Positions 1 through 6,635 of a DNA stretch of 7,606 nucleotides are shown here, piece after piece. The stretch spans positions 1-7,606 of the forward strand of contig VBBE01000177.1 in assembly GCA_005884605.1 (NCBI GenBank). Reading direction: 5' to 3'. The notes beneath the pieces were generated by a model that was given only the letters and a program-made list of their open reading frames with translations, did not search any database and was not told the DNA's origin. The DNA is from Candidatus Bathyarchaeota archaeon (GTDB lineage Archaea; Thermoproteota; Bathyarchaeia; 40CM-2-53-6). The translations under genes and the position numbers were made by a program. Positions within the stretch are counted from its first letter, which is position 1, and every line of letters begins with the position of its first letter.

Positions 1-657
1 TGAATCTCGTTCGGACATTCTCCTTTGGAGAAATGTGACTACTTCCTTGAAATTGGAGACGGTAGTTGCTTGAACATCCTGTTCTTTGCATAGCTCAGCC
101 AGCTTGGAGCCTCTTATCGTGAACCTCAAGTCTGAGTTTCTCAGCGCGTGAAGATCCCATCGTCCATCGCCAAAATAAGCGACCGTATCAGCCTTCGTCT
201 TGTAGTATCTGACAGTATCATCTTTGAGGCTGATCGATCGGTTGTCCTTCAGTTTTGGAAAGTCGAATTTGATACCTGTCGGCGTGCATTTCGCCGCTGC
301 CGCGTACAGTTCCACCTTGTTCCTCCACTTCTCACGTCTTAGAAAGTGTTTGATGACGAAATCCAGGCCTGCACTAACCAGGACGAGCGGGTAGCGGTTT
401 GTCTTGCAGTAGTCGATTAGATTGTCGAAGCCGGGCCTGAATTCGGTGACCTCGTTCAGCTCGTCTAAGATTTTGGATTTAGACGCCCTTATCATCGCGC
501 CCTGTCTTCTGAGACATTCTTCCAGTGTAATCTCCCCCTTAACGTACTGGTCATCAACGGCCCTCCAGTCGCCTTGAGCGAATTTTTCGAGAACGTTCTC
601 GAACGTGTCGTTGAGCGTGACCGTGCCATCAAAGTCGCTTAGCACTGCAAGCTTCAT
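1..657 (-). CDS. HAD-superfamily phosphatase, MtnX/phosphoserine phosphatase-like (3' end outside window)
   Basis: This frame reads open from an ATG at 657-655 to the window edge (219 codons, no stop), so the C-terminus is cut off, probably by only a few residues since relatives are about 220-235 long. HAD motif I is at the N-terminus, SDFDGTVTLND, with the nucleophile Asp8 and the acid/base Asp10. Motif II is VSAGLDFVI with Ser95. A motif III lysine is probably Lys145. Motif IV is GDGRWDLHAL, with Asp164 and Asp168 as likely magnesium ligands. The cap between motifs I and II (about residues 16-85) is helical, the HAD-IB (C1 cap) arrangement of phosphoserine phosphatase and MtnX. The VSAGLDF element is closest to the VSGGMDFF of MtnX-type 2-hydroxy-3-keto-5-methylthiopentenyl-1-phosphate phosphatases, but the substrate cannot be read from sequence. 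It starts 6 bases after the stop of a small ORF (664-810), so the two are probably co-transcribed. Confidence 0.9.
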   Translation of the reverse strand, partial: MKLAVLSDFDGTVTLNDTFENVLEKFAQGDWRAVDDQYVKGEITLEECLRRQGAMIRASKSKILDELNEVTEFRPGFDNLIDYCKTNRYPLVLVSAGLDFVIKHFLRREKWRNKVELYAAAAKCTPTGIKFDFPKLKDNRSISLKDDTVRYYKTKADTVAYFGDGRWDLHALRNSDLRFTIRGSKLAELCKEQDVQATTVSNFKEVVTFLQRRMSERDS

Positions 658-663
658 TTCAAA

Positions 664-810
664 CTAGGCTTCTTTGATCTCTACATCCTGCGGACGTTGA
701 AAAACAATGGTCTCCCCAGAGATGAGAGTAAGCTTGTTGATATAACGCGCTACTGTGATGTTTCTCGGGATATCATAGCCATATTTTGAGTTGAAAAACG
801 GGTCTCGCAA
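664..810 (-). CDS. Small hypothetical protein (48 aa), upstream partner of the HAD phosphatase
   Basis: The product is not recognised. On the minus strand a frame opens after a TAG at 816-814 and runs from a TTG at 810-808 to a TAG at 666-664. The 48 residues begin MRDPFFNSKYGYDIPRN and end IVFQRPQDVEIKEA. The composition is protein-like: alternating hydrophobic and polar residues suggest several short beta strands, with no low-complexity stretch. There is no internal ATG or GTG, so TTG is the only usual start. A loose AT-rich box (about 827-836, GATTACTTTT on the minus strand) lies near the right distance for a leaderless transcript. Only 6 bases separate its stop from the ATG of the phosphatase, which points to one operon and possibly translational coupling. 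Its 5' end lies close to the divergent phosphorylase start, which favours the 842 start for that gene. It could be chance reading through an intergenic region, but its length, composition and position argue for a gene. Confidence 0.55.
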   Translation of the reverse strand: MRDPFFNSKYGYDIPRNITVARYINKLTLISGETIVFQRPQDVEIKEA

Positions 811-841
811 AGCCTATCATGGACAAAAAGTAATCAAACCC

Positions 842-1603
842 ATGAGCGAACGGTTCACCGCCGAGATGGCCGTAACGTTCCAGGCATCTCGACTTGGGGT
901 CTCTGTCGAACAGGTGGGTATAGCTCCGTTAGTAGTTGGCTCTTGGGACCTTGAGACCGTCAAGTCACTGGCCAAGACCGTAGGCGCTGAGCCGTCGCCC
1001 TCTTGGTGGTGGGGGCCACGGTTTCCATTGTACAGCGGGCAAGTTGGCGGCAGAAAAGTTTCCTTCGTTAGTCTCCCCCTCGGCGCGCCTGCTACTATCC
1101 TGGTTATGGAGGAGCTGATCGCTTGCGGGGTGCGAGCTTTCTTGGGGCTAGGTTTTGCGGGGAGTATTCAGCCCGAGGCACCGGTCGGGACCTGTTTCAT
1201 TCCGACATCTTGCATTAGGGATGAGGGGACATCTCCGCATTATTTGGCGAGTGATGATGGACTTCGTCCGGCGCAGCGACTCGTCCGGGCGCTGGAGAAG
1301 GCTCGTGTAAAGAAAGGTGTAGTTGCGTATACCGGTCCTATCTGGACGACGGACGCGCCCTACAGAGAGATGGTGACGACGATCGAGAACTACCGATTGC
1401 GCGATGTGCTGGGAGTCGACATGGAGACCTCGGCAATGTATGCACTGGGCACATATCGGAGTGTGGAGGTCTGCAACTTCCTTGTCGTGAGCGACGAGCT
1501 GTGGAGAGACTGGAGGCCAGCATTCGGCCGCCCCGAGCTAAGAGAGGCTTTGAAACGGGCCGAAGAAGTTATCCTGGAAGCAATCACAACACTACGAAAA
1601 TAA
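842..1603 (+). CDS. Nucleoside phosphorylase family protein (uridine/purine phosphorylase superfamily)
   Basis: This 253-residue protein has the PNP/UDP phosphorylase fold. Enzymes of this family cleave the glycosidic bond of nucleosides in the cytoplasm, usually with phosphate. Landmarks are LPLGAPATILVMEEL (79-93), GLGFAGSIQP (102-111), the SCIRDEGTSPHY block (123-134), and VDMETSAMYAL (192-202), whose Met194-Glu195 should bind the ribose. VVSDEL (215-220) holds Asp218, at the place of the catalytic Asp. These blocks match an established subfamily with GAP and RDEGTS motifs rather than classical E. coli Udp or DeoD. The canonical phosphate-binding GDPxR loop and the Arg of RxG(T/S)xG are not seen, so the co-substrate is uncertain. 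I chose ATG 842, beginning MSERFTAEM, because it fits the family N-terminus. A TTG at 791 would add 17 poorly conserved residues and overlap the divergent small ORF. No Shine-Dalgarno precedes 842, so a leaderless transcript is likely. It converges with the surface-protein gene 55 bases downstream. Confidence 0.9.
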   Translation: MSERFTAEMAVTFQASRLGVSVEQVGIAPLVVGSWDLETVKSLAKTVGAEPSPSWWWGPRFPLYSGQVGGRKVSFVSLPLGAPATILVMEELIACGVRAFLGLGFAGSIQPEAPVGTCFIPTSCIRDEGTSPHYLASDDGLRPAQRLVRALEKARVKKGVVAYTGPIWTTDAPYREMVTTIENYRLRDVLGVDMETSAMYALGTYRSVEVCNFLVVSDELWRDWRPAFGRPELREALKRAEEVILEAITTLRK

Positions 1604-1658
1604 GTTGCTCTCTCGTTAGTCTTCTCGAGTTGGAAATCCCTCCGAACACGCTATAGAT

Positions 1659-3269
1659 TCATGGATTGACGGCCTGGTTTTCTGACCCCTTGGTATCTCG
1701 GGGTAGGCCGCAGCTAGGGCAAGTCAAAATCCCGACGCCTAATTCCGTGCCACAGCTCTGACAGAATCTCAGGCCGAGAATCCGGCCATTGGTAGACCGT
1801 TTTCGTTCTTGTCTGATGAGCAGTACGAGGGCGAGCAATCCTAGCCCGACATAGCCAGCGACGACAGGTATGATGAGGGAGCGGAAAATTGTGAGTAACG
1901 AGTTAGGCGATAGGGTCGTATTGTTAGTCGGTGTCGAGGGACCTTTGCCAGTGCTCGGTGGGTTAGGGCCCGGATTGTTATGTGGATTGGGGCCTGGGCT
2001 TGGTGAGGGGGCGGGATTGTTGGTTACGACGAGGGTCTCGTTCAGTCTTGTTTGTTGGAGTGCAATCCATTCTTGAGTTTGAGTATCCAGATACTGCCAC
2101 GATCGGATATAGATTGTTAGGTTGTAGTTTCCGAGCGTGAGATCCGCGGGGAGGCTTATGGTTGCATTGTATTGGGCTGTCCCTACGCTGAAGGAGAATG
2201 GTGTCGTGACCGAAATGTTGTATTTCCCGAAACTTGTCGAGATGGTTAGGTTCTCGAATCTCACGGTTGCCCCCTGGGGGTCTCTAATGACCGTCGTGAT
2301 AGCGGCTTGATTCCCGGGGTAGCCTGTTGCCTGGGGACCCGCGTCTAATGTGGGAAAGGTCACGGGCGTTAGGCCCGTCACCAATCCATATGCGTTTGCA
2401 ATTTCAGCAGTTCCGTTGGAAGAGAAGTATTGGCTGAGGGAGTTGTCGAGCTGGACTGGTTTGGTCGTGTAGTCTCTGAAGACAGACTGCCCCGTGTCTG
2501 TATTCCACTCGTCCATCCACATCCATGCTGACGAAAGAGTTACTTCAGTCTCGTTGTATGTAACTGGGAGGCCGGCGCCATAGTATGGACTGCTATGGTA
2601 CTGTTCGGTCATGAGTCCTGTGAAGAATCCAAGCTGGGAGCTTAGGCTGGACTGGAGACCGACAAAGATGCTGCCATTCGCGCGGTATGAGTGCGATGAG
2701 ACTGCCCCCGTCTGCCAGTCCATAGCCCGCATTACAACAGACCCCGATGCGAAGCTGAGACTGAGTAGCACAGTGTCCACTGGGTTTACGGGTCCGTTGA
2801 AGGACTTCAGTCCTCCTCCGCCGCTGGATGGGTCGACGGAAACGCCTGTGTTGTCGAAGACTTCAAAGTTCATATGAAAACCCGGATTAAAGCCGCCAAG
2901 GGTATACGGCCAGTTGTAGGACAATCCAACCTGATACCAGTAGCCATAATCTGTTAACCCATTGACCAGATACCCCGGTCCGACACCATTAGGACCGGTA
3001 AATGCGACTGCTGTCACGTTGAAGGCTAGTTTGGAAAAATTCTGGGTGAAAGCGATACCGATCTGCTCATCATAGGGGTTCGCGGAAGCGAGCGAGGCCA
3101 AGGAAAGAGAGCCAGGGCTAGACCTAGGGAAGCCTAGAGGGAAACCATCAACGGAATGTTGGGGGTAATGTCTCAACGAGACGATGGGAAGTGCGAGACT
3201 GAGGACCAGAGCCAACAGCAAGAGGCCCTTCGATCTTCCGGGCAAATTCTCTTTGATCTTATGCAACAC
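1659..3269 (-). CDS. Secreted/surface protein with C-terminal membrane anchor and cytoplasmic zinc ribbon
   Basis: This is a 536-residue envelope protein of unknown function. Domains in order: a basic N-terminus and a hydrophobic helix (about 14-31, a signal peptide or anchor); a large ectodomain (about 60-415) rich in Ser, Thr, Gly, Tyr and Trp, predicted mostly beta; a Pro/Gly/Asn linker (about 418-448, repeats of the PGPNP kind); a transmembrane helix (about 464-485) followed by basic RQERKR; and a C-terminal zinc ribbon with Cys503, Cys506, Cys517 and Cys520. The positive-inside rule puts the ribbon in the cytoplasm. The ectodomain has about a dozen N-x-S/T sequons, for example at Asn77, 84, 198, 239, 285, 340, 351, 368, 383 and 410, in keeping with archaeal N-glycosylation. 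Residues about 105-255 (YGYWYQVGLSYNW, then MWMDEWN) resemble a beta-sandwich and about 320-415 an Ig-like domain; both readings are weak. The start is GTG 3269-3267; a TGA lies 15 codons upstream and the next codon is TTG. It diverges from the OB-fold gene at 3602. Confidence 0.85.
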   Translation of the reverse strand: MLHKIKENLPGRSKGLLLLALVLSLALPIVSLRHYPQHSVDGFPLGFPRSSPGSLSLASLASANPYDEQIGIAFTQNFSKLAFNVTAVAFTGPNGVGPGYLVNGLTDYGYWYQVGLSYNWPYTLGGFNPGFHMNFEVFDNTGVSVDPSSGGGGLKSFNGPVNPVDTVLLSLSFASGSVVMRAMDWQTGAVSSHSYRANGSIFVGLQSSLSSQLGFFTGLMTEQYHSSPYYGAGLPVTYNETEVTLSSAWMWMDEWNTDTGQSVFRDYTTKPVQLDNSLSQYFSSNGTAEIANAYGLVTGLTPVTFPTLDAGPQATGYPGNQAAITTVIRDPQGATVRFENLTISTSFGKYNISVTTPFSFSVGTAQYNATISLPADLTLGNYNLTIYIRSWQYLDTQTQEWIALQQTRLNETLVVTNNPAPSPSPGPNPHNNPGPNPPSTGKGPSTPTNNTTLSPNSLLTIFRSLIIPVVAGYVGLGLLALVLLIRQERKRSTNGRILGLRFCQSCGTELGVGILTCPSCGLPRDTKGSENQAVNP

Positions 3270-3601
3270 GCCTGTTTCCCTGAGACCGAACCGGGCTAAG
3301 GATTGTGATGATCACCTTTCCAAGCAATAGACTTTGGGGACACGCGAGTCTCCTTGCCTCATAGCCCAAATGACGGTTCTCCTAGGAATTTGCTTAACTT
3401 CCCTCAAGCGCAAAATGGGCTGACGGTCCACGGATTCTACGACTGGGTTTCGAGTCCTTTGGACGCTAGCTTATTTTTCCTAGGGGATAGTCGTTTGACA
3501 CCTACAAGAGAGATAATTACTCGGAAGAACGATTTTACCATCATGAGCATTCACACTAGACAGTCTTCTATTCTCTGGCAGGGCCTAAAGTCTACCTGAC
3601 T
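3270..3601. other. Divergent intergenic region between the two envelope genes
   Basis: This 332-base gap must hold promoters for both flanking genes. An 11-base palindrome, GTGATGATCAC, lies at 3305-3315, about 36-46 bases before the GTG of the surface-protein gene. On the minus strand it overlaps AGGTGATC, which looks like a Shine-Dalgarno but has no start codon at a usable distance. AT-rich stretches at about 3470-3478 (TTATTTTT) and 3510-3520 (AGATAATTACT) are candidate TATA elements for the rightward gene. A short frame at 3354-3599 begins with TTG, shows no family features and is probably not a gene. No tRNA or other known RNA was recognised. Confidence 0.45.
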
Positions 3602-4123
3602 TTGGAAGTTAGAAAACCCTTGGTAAGGCTGAAACCGTGGCCGATTATCGCTCTGATCCTCATTGTGGCAGTGTCCGTCGGAACCACTGTCTACTATGCA
3701 CGTCAAGCATCGATCATCGGTACACCCTCTCTCTGCAGAGATCCGAGCAACATCAGCAGCCATGTCTACAATCCCGCAAGGCTTCAGACGGTTATGGACC
3801 GCATCACTGTTTCGGGAATTGTGAACAACTTGATCGCAGAGGACGATGGAGACTACCACGTTTGGTTCCACGTTGATTCACAATACGCGAGTTTACCGAA
3901 CGGCGCGAATAACGACTATCGACAAGGTGATTTGTTGGCGGAGATAATCTGCGCAACCACAATCACCCAGCAAGAGGCGGTTCTATCGTGTGAGGACTAT
4001 ACTAACCAGATTCTTCCAATACCCAACTCAAACCAGAACATCACGGTGACCGGGCCTTACGTTCTTGACAATGTCCATGGGTGGATGGAAGTCCATCCCG
4101 TCTACTCCCTAAACATTTCCTAG
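3602..4123 (+). CDS. Membrane-anchored extracytoplasmic protein, probable OB-fold with DGDYH and HGWxExHP motifs
   Basis: This 173-residue protein has an N-terminal anchor helix (about 13-33, after basic KPLVRLK) and a single exported domain (about 44-173). The domain reads as a small beta barrel. Signature blocks are RITVSGIVNNLIAEDDGDYH (67-86), a GDLLAEIIC block (109-117), CEDYTN (130-135) and VTGPYVLDNVHGWMEVHPVY (149-168). I recall this combination, a DGDxH block, a (V/A)EIIC block and a closing VTGxYVxDxxHGWxEIHPV, from an unnamed family of exported proteins in bacteria and archaea whose function is not known to me. Asp82, Asp84, His86, His159, Glu163 and His165 could form a metal or active site, and Cys117 with Cys130 could form a disulphide; both ideas are inference. 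The start is TTG 3602: the frame is open back to a TAG at 3557-3559 but has no ATG, GTG or other TTG there. A weak TATA-like element at about 3567-3574 would suit a leaderless mRNA. Confidence 0.8.
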   Translation: MEVRKPLVRLKPWPIIALILIVAVSVGTTVYYARQASIIGTPSLCRDPSNISSHVYNPARLQTVMDRITVSGIVNNLIAEDDGDYHVWFHVDSQYASLPNGANNDYRQGDLLAEIICATTITQQEAVLSCEDYTNQILPIPNSNQNITVTGPYVLDNVHGWMEVHPVYSLNIS

Positions 4124-4129
4124 GATTAG
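4116..4129 (+). repeat. 14-base direct repeat, copy 1
   Basis: TTTCCTAGGATTAG spans the last sense codon and the TAG stop of the upstream gene. It recurs exactly at 4471-4484 in the same orientation. Confidence 0.6.
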
Positions 4130-4470
4130 ATGCGCTTTCTATGAACTCTTGATGGGAGTTCCATGGCGTTCGTCAGGGCAAATCCATTCACCGACGCCCA
4201 CCCTAGAGATTCTTCGATAACACATCCGACCGTGAACCACGCACAACATTCTGCCGTGAACGACCTCCGGCAACTTATGCACATCTCTCGCTATCTTTCC
4301 ACTCGATGGGCCCAACCTTTCAGGCCCTCCCAACGGAGTCGAATTCGAAGAGTCTTCTTCGCCCATACTACAAACGCACGATTCTAGACTGCCTGGCCGT
4401 CCGTTAAGCATTGCCCCTCGTGAGGATTCTTTCTACATCAAAAGATACCCGATGAGATCAATCCCAAATG

Positions 4471-4484
4471 TTTCCTAGGATTAG
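4471..4484 (+). repeat. 14-base direct repeat, copy 2
   Basis: This is an exact second copy of TTTCCTAGGATTAG (first at 4116-4129). The two copies bracket 341 bases of apparently non-coding DNA. No terminal inverted repeats were found at the inner edges. Confidence 0.6.
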
Positions 4485-4543
4485 TATTTCGGAAAACGTC
4501 GGTATTTTTTGAAAGAGTCCTGATAAATCAACGGCCAGGAATA

Positions 4544-4613
4544 ACCGCTGGAGACGTAAGCGGTCGTCGTGGTCTTATCGATCGACGGCTTGGGAGGCAT
4601 CTGCCAGCATGCC
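4544..4613. other. Cluster of three short hairpins, possible structured RNA
   Basis: Three stems follow one another: ACCGCT/AGCGGT (4544-4549 with 4559-4564, 9-base loop), CGTCG/CGACG (4565-4569 with 4583-4587, 13-base loop) and GGCAT/ATGCC (4596-4600 with 4609-4613, 8-base loop). They sit in a gene-free interval 110-180 bases before the VOC gene. Each stem is short and could be chance; the near-contiguous stacking is the reason to note it. It matches no RNA family I can name, and the strand is undetermined. Confidence 0.25.
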
Positions 4614-4691
4614 ATTCATTTGCCTTCAAGTCCCCTAAAATTTGGCTTCGCGTCGCCAAGGAACCGCTCTTCTCCGAAAATCCCTAGCAAG

Positions 4692-4698
4692 GTTTTAG
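4692..4698 (+). promoter_or_regulatory. TATA-like box for the first VOC gene
   Basis: The word GTTTTAG is centred about 27 bases before the ATG at 4723, with purine-rich CAAGG just upstream as a possible BRE. No Shine-Dalgarno lies between it and the ATG, so a leaderless transcript fits. Confidence 0.4.
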
Positions 4699-4722
4699 TC
4701 TACGTCTCCACTAGCCCCGGTC

Positions 4723-5792
<1,070 letters not shown>

Positions 5793-5810
5793 TCTGATCT
5801 CGATATCGGG

Positions 5811-6257
5811 CTAGAGCTTCTTCTTCAAGAAGTAGCCTCTCGTTTCAAAACCCAACTTATCATACAACTCTTTAGCCCCGATCTCGTCGGCTGGGGTCGT
5901 TAGTGTCACGGTATCAATTCCTCTCCTCTTGAAAACTACGAACAGACGGTTCAGGAGCAACGTAGCGATTCCCCTTCGGCGATACTGTTCCTCGACCGCA
6001 AGTACCTCGACGGAACCTACCTTTGTTGCCTTCCATCTTTGCAGAACTTTATCGGGAACGTTCTTGGATTCGCGGCCGTAAATGAAGCCAACTATTCGTT
6101 TGTTGAACTCCGCTACTAGGAAGAAATCAGGCTCGGACGAGTAGAAGCCCTGAATGTCCGCTTCTGTCGGGGTGGAGTCCCATGAAGCATACTTTTGAGA
6201 GAGCCGGAGAACAGCGAACCTATCTTTCTCCTCGTATAGTCTAATGGCCGGGTGCAC
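5811..6257 (-). CDS. GNAT family N-acetyltransferase
   Basis: This 148-residue protein has the usual length of a single GNAT domain, which transfers acetyl from acetyl-CoA to an amine. The N-terminal part (IRLYEEKDRFAVLRLSQKY, 5-23) forms beta1-alpha1. FFLVAEFNKRIVGFIYGR (45-62) is the beta2-beta3 pair. VEVLAVEEQYRRRGIATLLL (83-102) is beta4 plus the acetyl-CoA pyrophosphate loop, with QYRRRGIA (91-98) matching the Q/RxxGxG/A motif. ELYDKLGFETRGYFLKKKL (130-148) is the typical C-terminal motif B. It resembles RimI-like ribosomal or N-terminal acetyltransferases, but the substrate is not determinable. The start is GTG 6257-6255, supported by GGGAG (6268-6264) at 6-base spacing. It lies 38 bases downstream of the DUF3096-like gene on the same strand and may share its transcript. 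Confidence 0.92.
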   Translation of the reverse strand: MHPAIRLYEEKDRFAVLRLSQKYASWDSTPTEADIQGFYSSEPDFFLVAEFNKRIVGFIYGRESKNVPDKVLQRWKATKVGSVEVLAVEEQYRRRGIATLLLNRLFVVFKRRGIDTVTLTTPADEIGAKELYDKLGFETRGYFLKKKL

Positions 6258-6295
6258 GAACAGCTCCCGCCATCAGATTGCGATTGAGTTGAGAC

Positions 6296-6496
6296 TCACT
6301 TGGTCGAGGTAGAATTTCCCGAAGTCTTGCTCGCCTTTACTGCCTCTGCGATCCCCCAGACGATCAAACCTACCGCGATTAGGTAGTTCAATAACCAAGG
6401 AATCATTAGAAGCAAGGCACCAAAGAGGATAGCCAGCAAGGCGGTCCCTAGTCGCGGGATCTGCAAAGTCTTCTCGATGTCAGAGACTATTCCCAT
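6296..6496 (-). CDS. Small two-helix membrane protein, DUF3096-like
   Basis: This 66-residue protein has two closely spaced hydrophobic helices (about 17-32 and 36-53) joined by IPWLLNYLI, and a polar C-terminal tail rich in Ser, Thr and Lys. The pattern AILFGALLLMIPWLLNYLIA followed by VGLIVWGI matches the DUF3096 signature (gilllivP.llnyiva.yLiiiGi) as I recall it. The function of that family is unknown; it sits in the cytoplasmic membrane. Start ATG 6496-6494 has AAGGAAG (6507-6501) a few bases upstream as a Shine-Dalgarno. The first 14 residues (IVSDIEKTLQIPRL) are amphipathic and longer than in the shortest family members. The GNAT gene follows 38 bases downstream, and the unit diverges from the small + strand ORF at 6636. 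Confidence 0.8.
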   Translation of the reverse strand: MGIVSDIEKTLQIPRLGTALLAILFGALLLMIPWLLNYLIAVGLIVWGIAEAVKASKTSGNSTSTK

Positions 6497-6525
6497 CGCT
6501 CTTCCTTATCGGACTATTGAACGAC

Positions 6526-6546
6526 ACTCCATAAGAGTTGTGGAGT
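6526..6546. promoter_or_regulatory. Inverted repeat in a divergent promoter region
   Basis: ACTCCA (6526-6531) and TGGAGT (6541-6546) form a 6-bp inverted repeat with a 9-base spacer. It lies 30-50 bases before the ATG of the DUF3096-like gene, on the side shared with the rightward ORF. It could be an operator; the stem is short and may be chance. Confidence 0.25.
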
Positions 6547-6635
6547 TAGCTCTTGGAACAGCCTTCAGCAGACGAGTGGGGAGAACGCGGCGACTAGGCT
6601 TGAATGCTTAAGGACGGGCGGTACCAAGAAAGGTC

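Larger units (their letters stand above)
4124..4722. other. Long intergenic region without a convincing gene
   Basis: About 600 bases separate the OB-fold gene from the first VOC gene. Short frames at 4163-4387 (+) and 4139-4411 (-) overlap each other, lack recognisable domains, promoter or Shine-Dalgarno, and look accidental. The region holds the second copy of a 14-base direct repeat (4471-4484), an imperfect pair of CCGTGAAC words (about 4230 and 4255), a T-run (4504-4510) and three consecutive hairpins (4544-4613). An A/T-rich word at 4636-4644 (CTAAAATTT) could serve as a TATA element on either strand. The last 30 bases carry the promoter of the VOC gene. The GGTTCRA core expected of a tRNA was not seen. 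Confidence 0.5.

Noticed and set aside
148..342. 64-codon + strand frame
   Set aside because: It lies antisense within the well-supported HAD phosphatase and has no independent support.
791..841. TTG start that would lengthen the nucleoside phosphorylase-family protein by 17 residues
   Set aside because: The added residues do not resemble the family N-terminus, and the stretch overlaps the 5' end of the divergent small ORF; ATG 842 fits better.
3445..3457. T-loop-like GGGTTTCGAGTCC that could belong to a tRNA
   Set aside because: The flanking bases do not form a 5-bp T-stem, and no acceptor, D or anticodon arm can be assembled around it.
3354..3599. 81-codon frame on the + strand
   Set aside because: It starts with TTG, has no recognisable domain, fills the divergent promoter region and shows no Shine-Dalgarno or suitable promoter.
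4139..4411. Overlapping frames on both strands (4163-4387 + and 4139-4411 -)
   Set aside because: Neither has family-like features. The repeated VVHGRM words of the minus frame reflect a weak nucleotide duplication, and the strands exclude each other.
5815..5832. Inverted CTTCTT/AAGAAG words at the convergent 3' ends
   Set aside because: They encode the C-terminal Lys-rich end of the GNAT protein, and the low complexity explains the symmetry.
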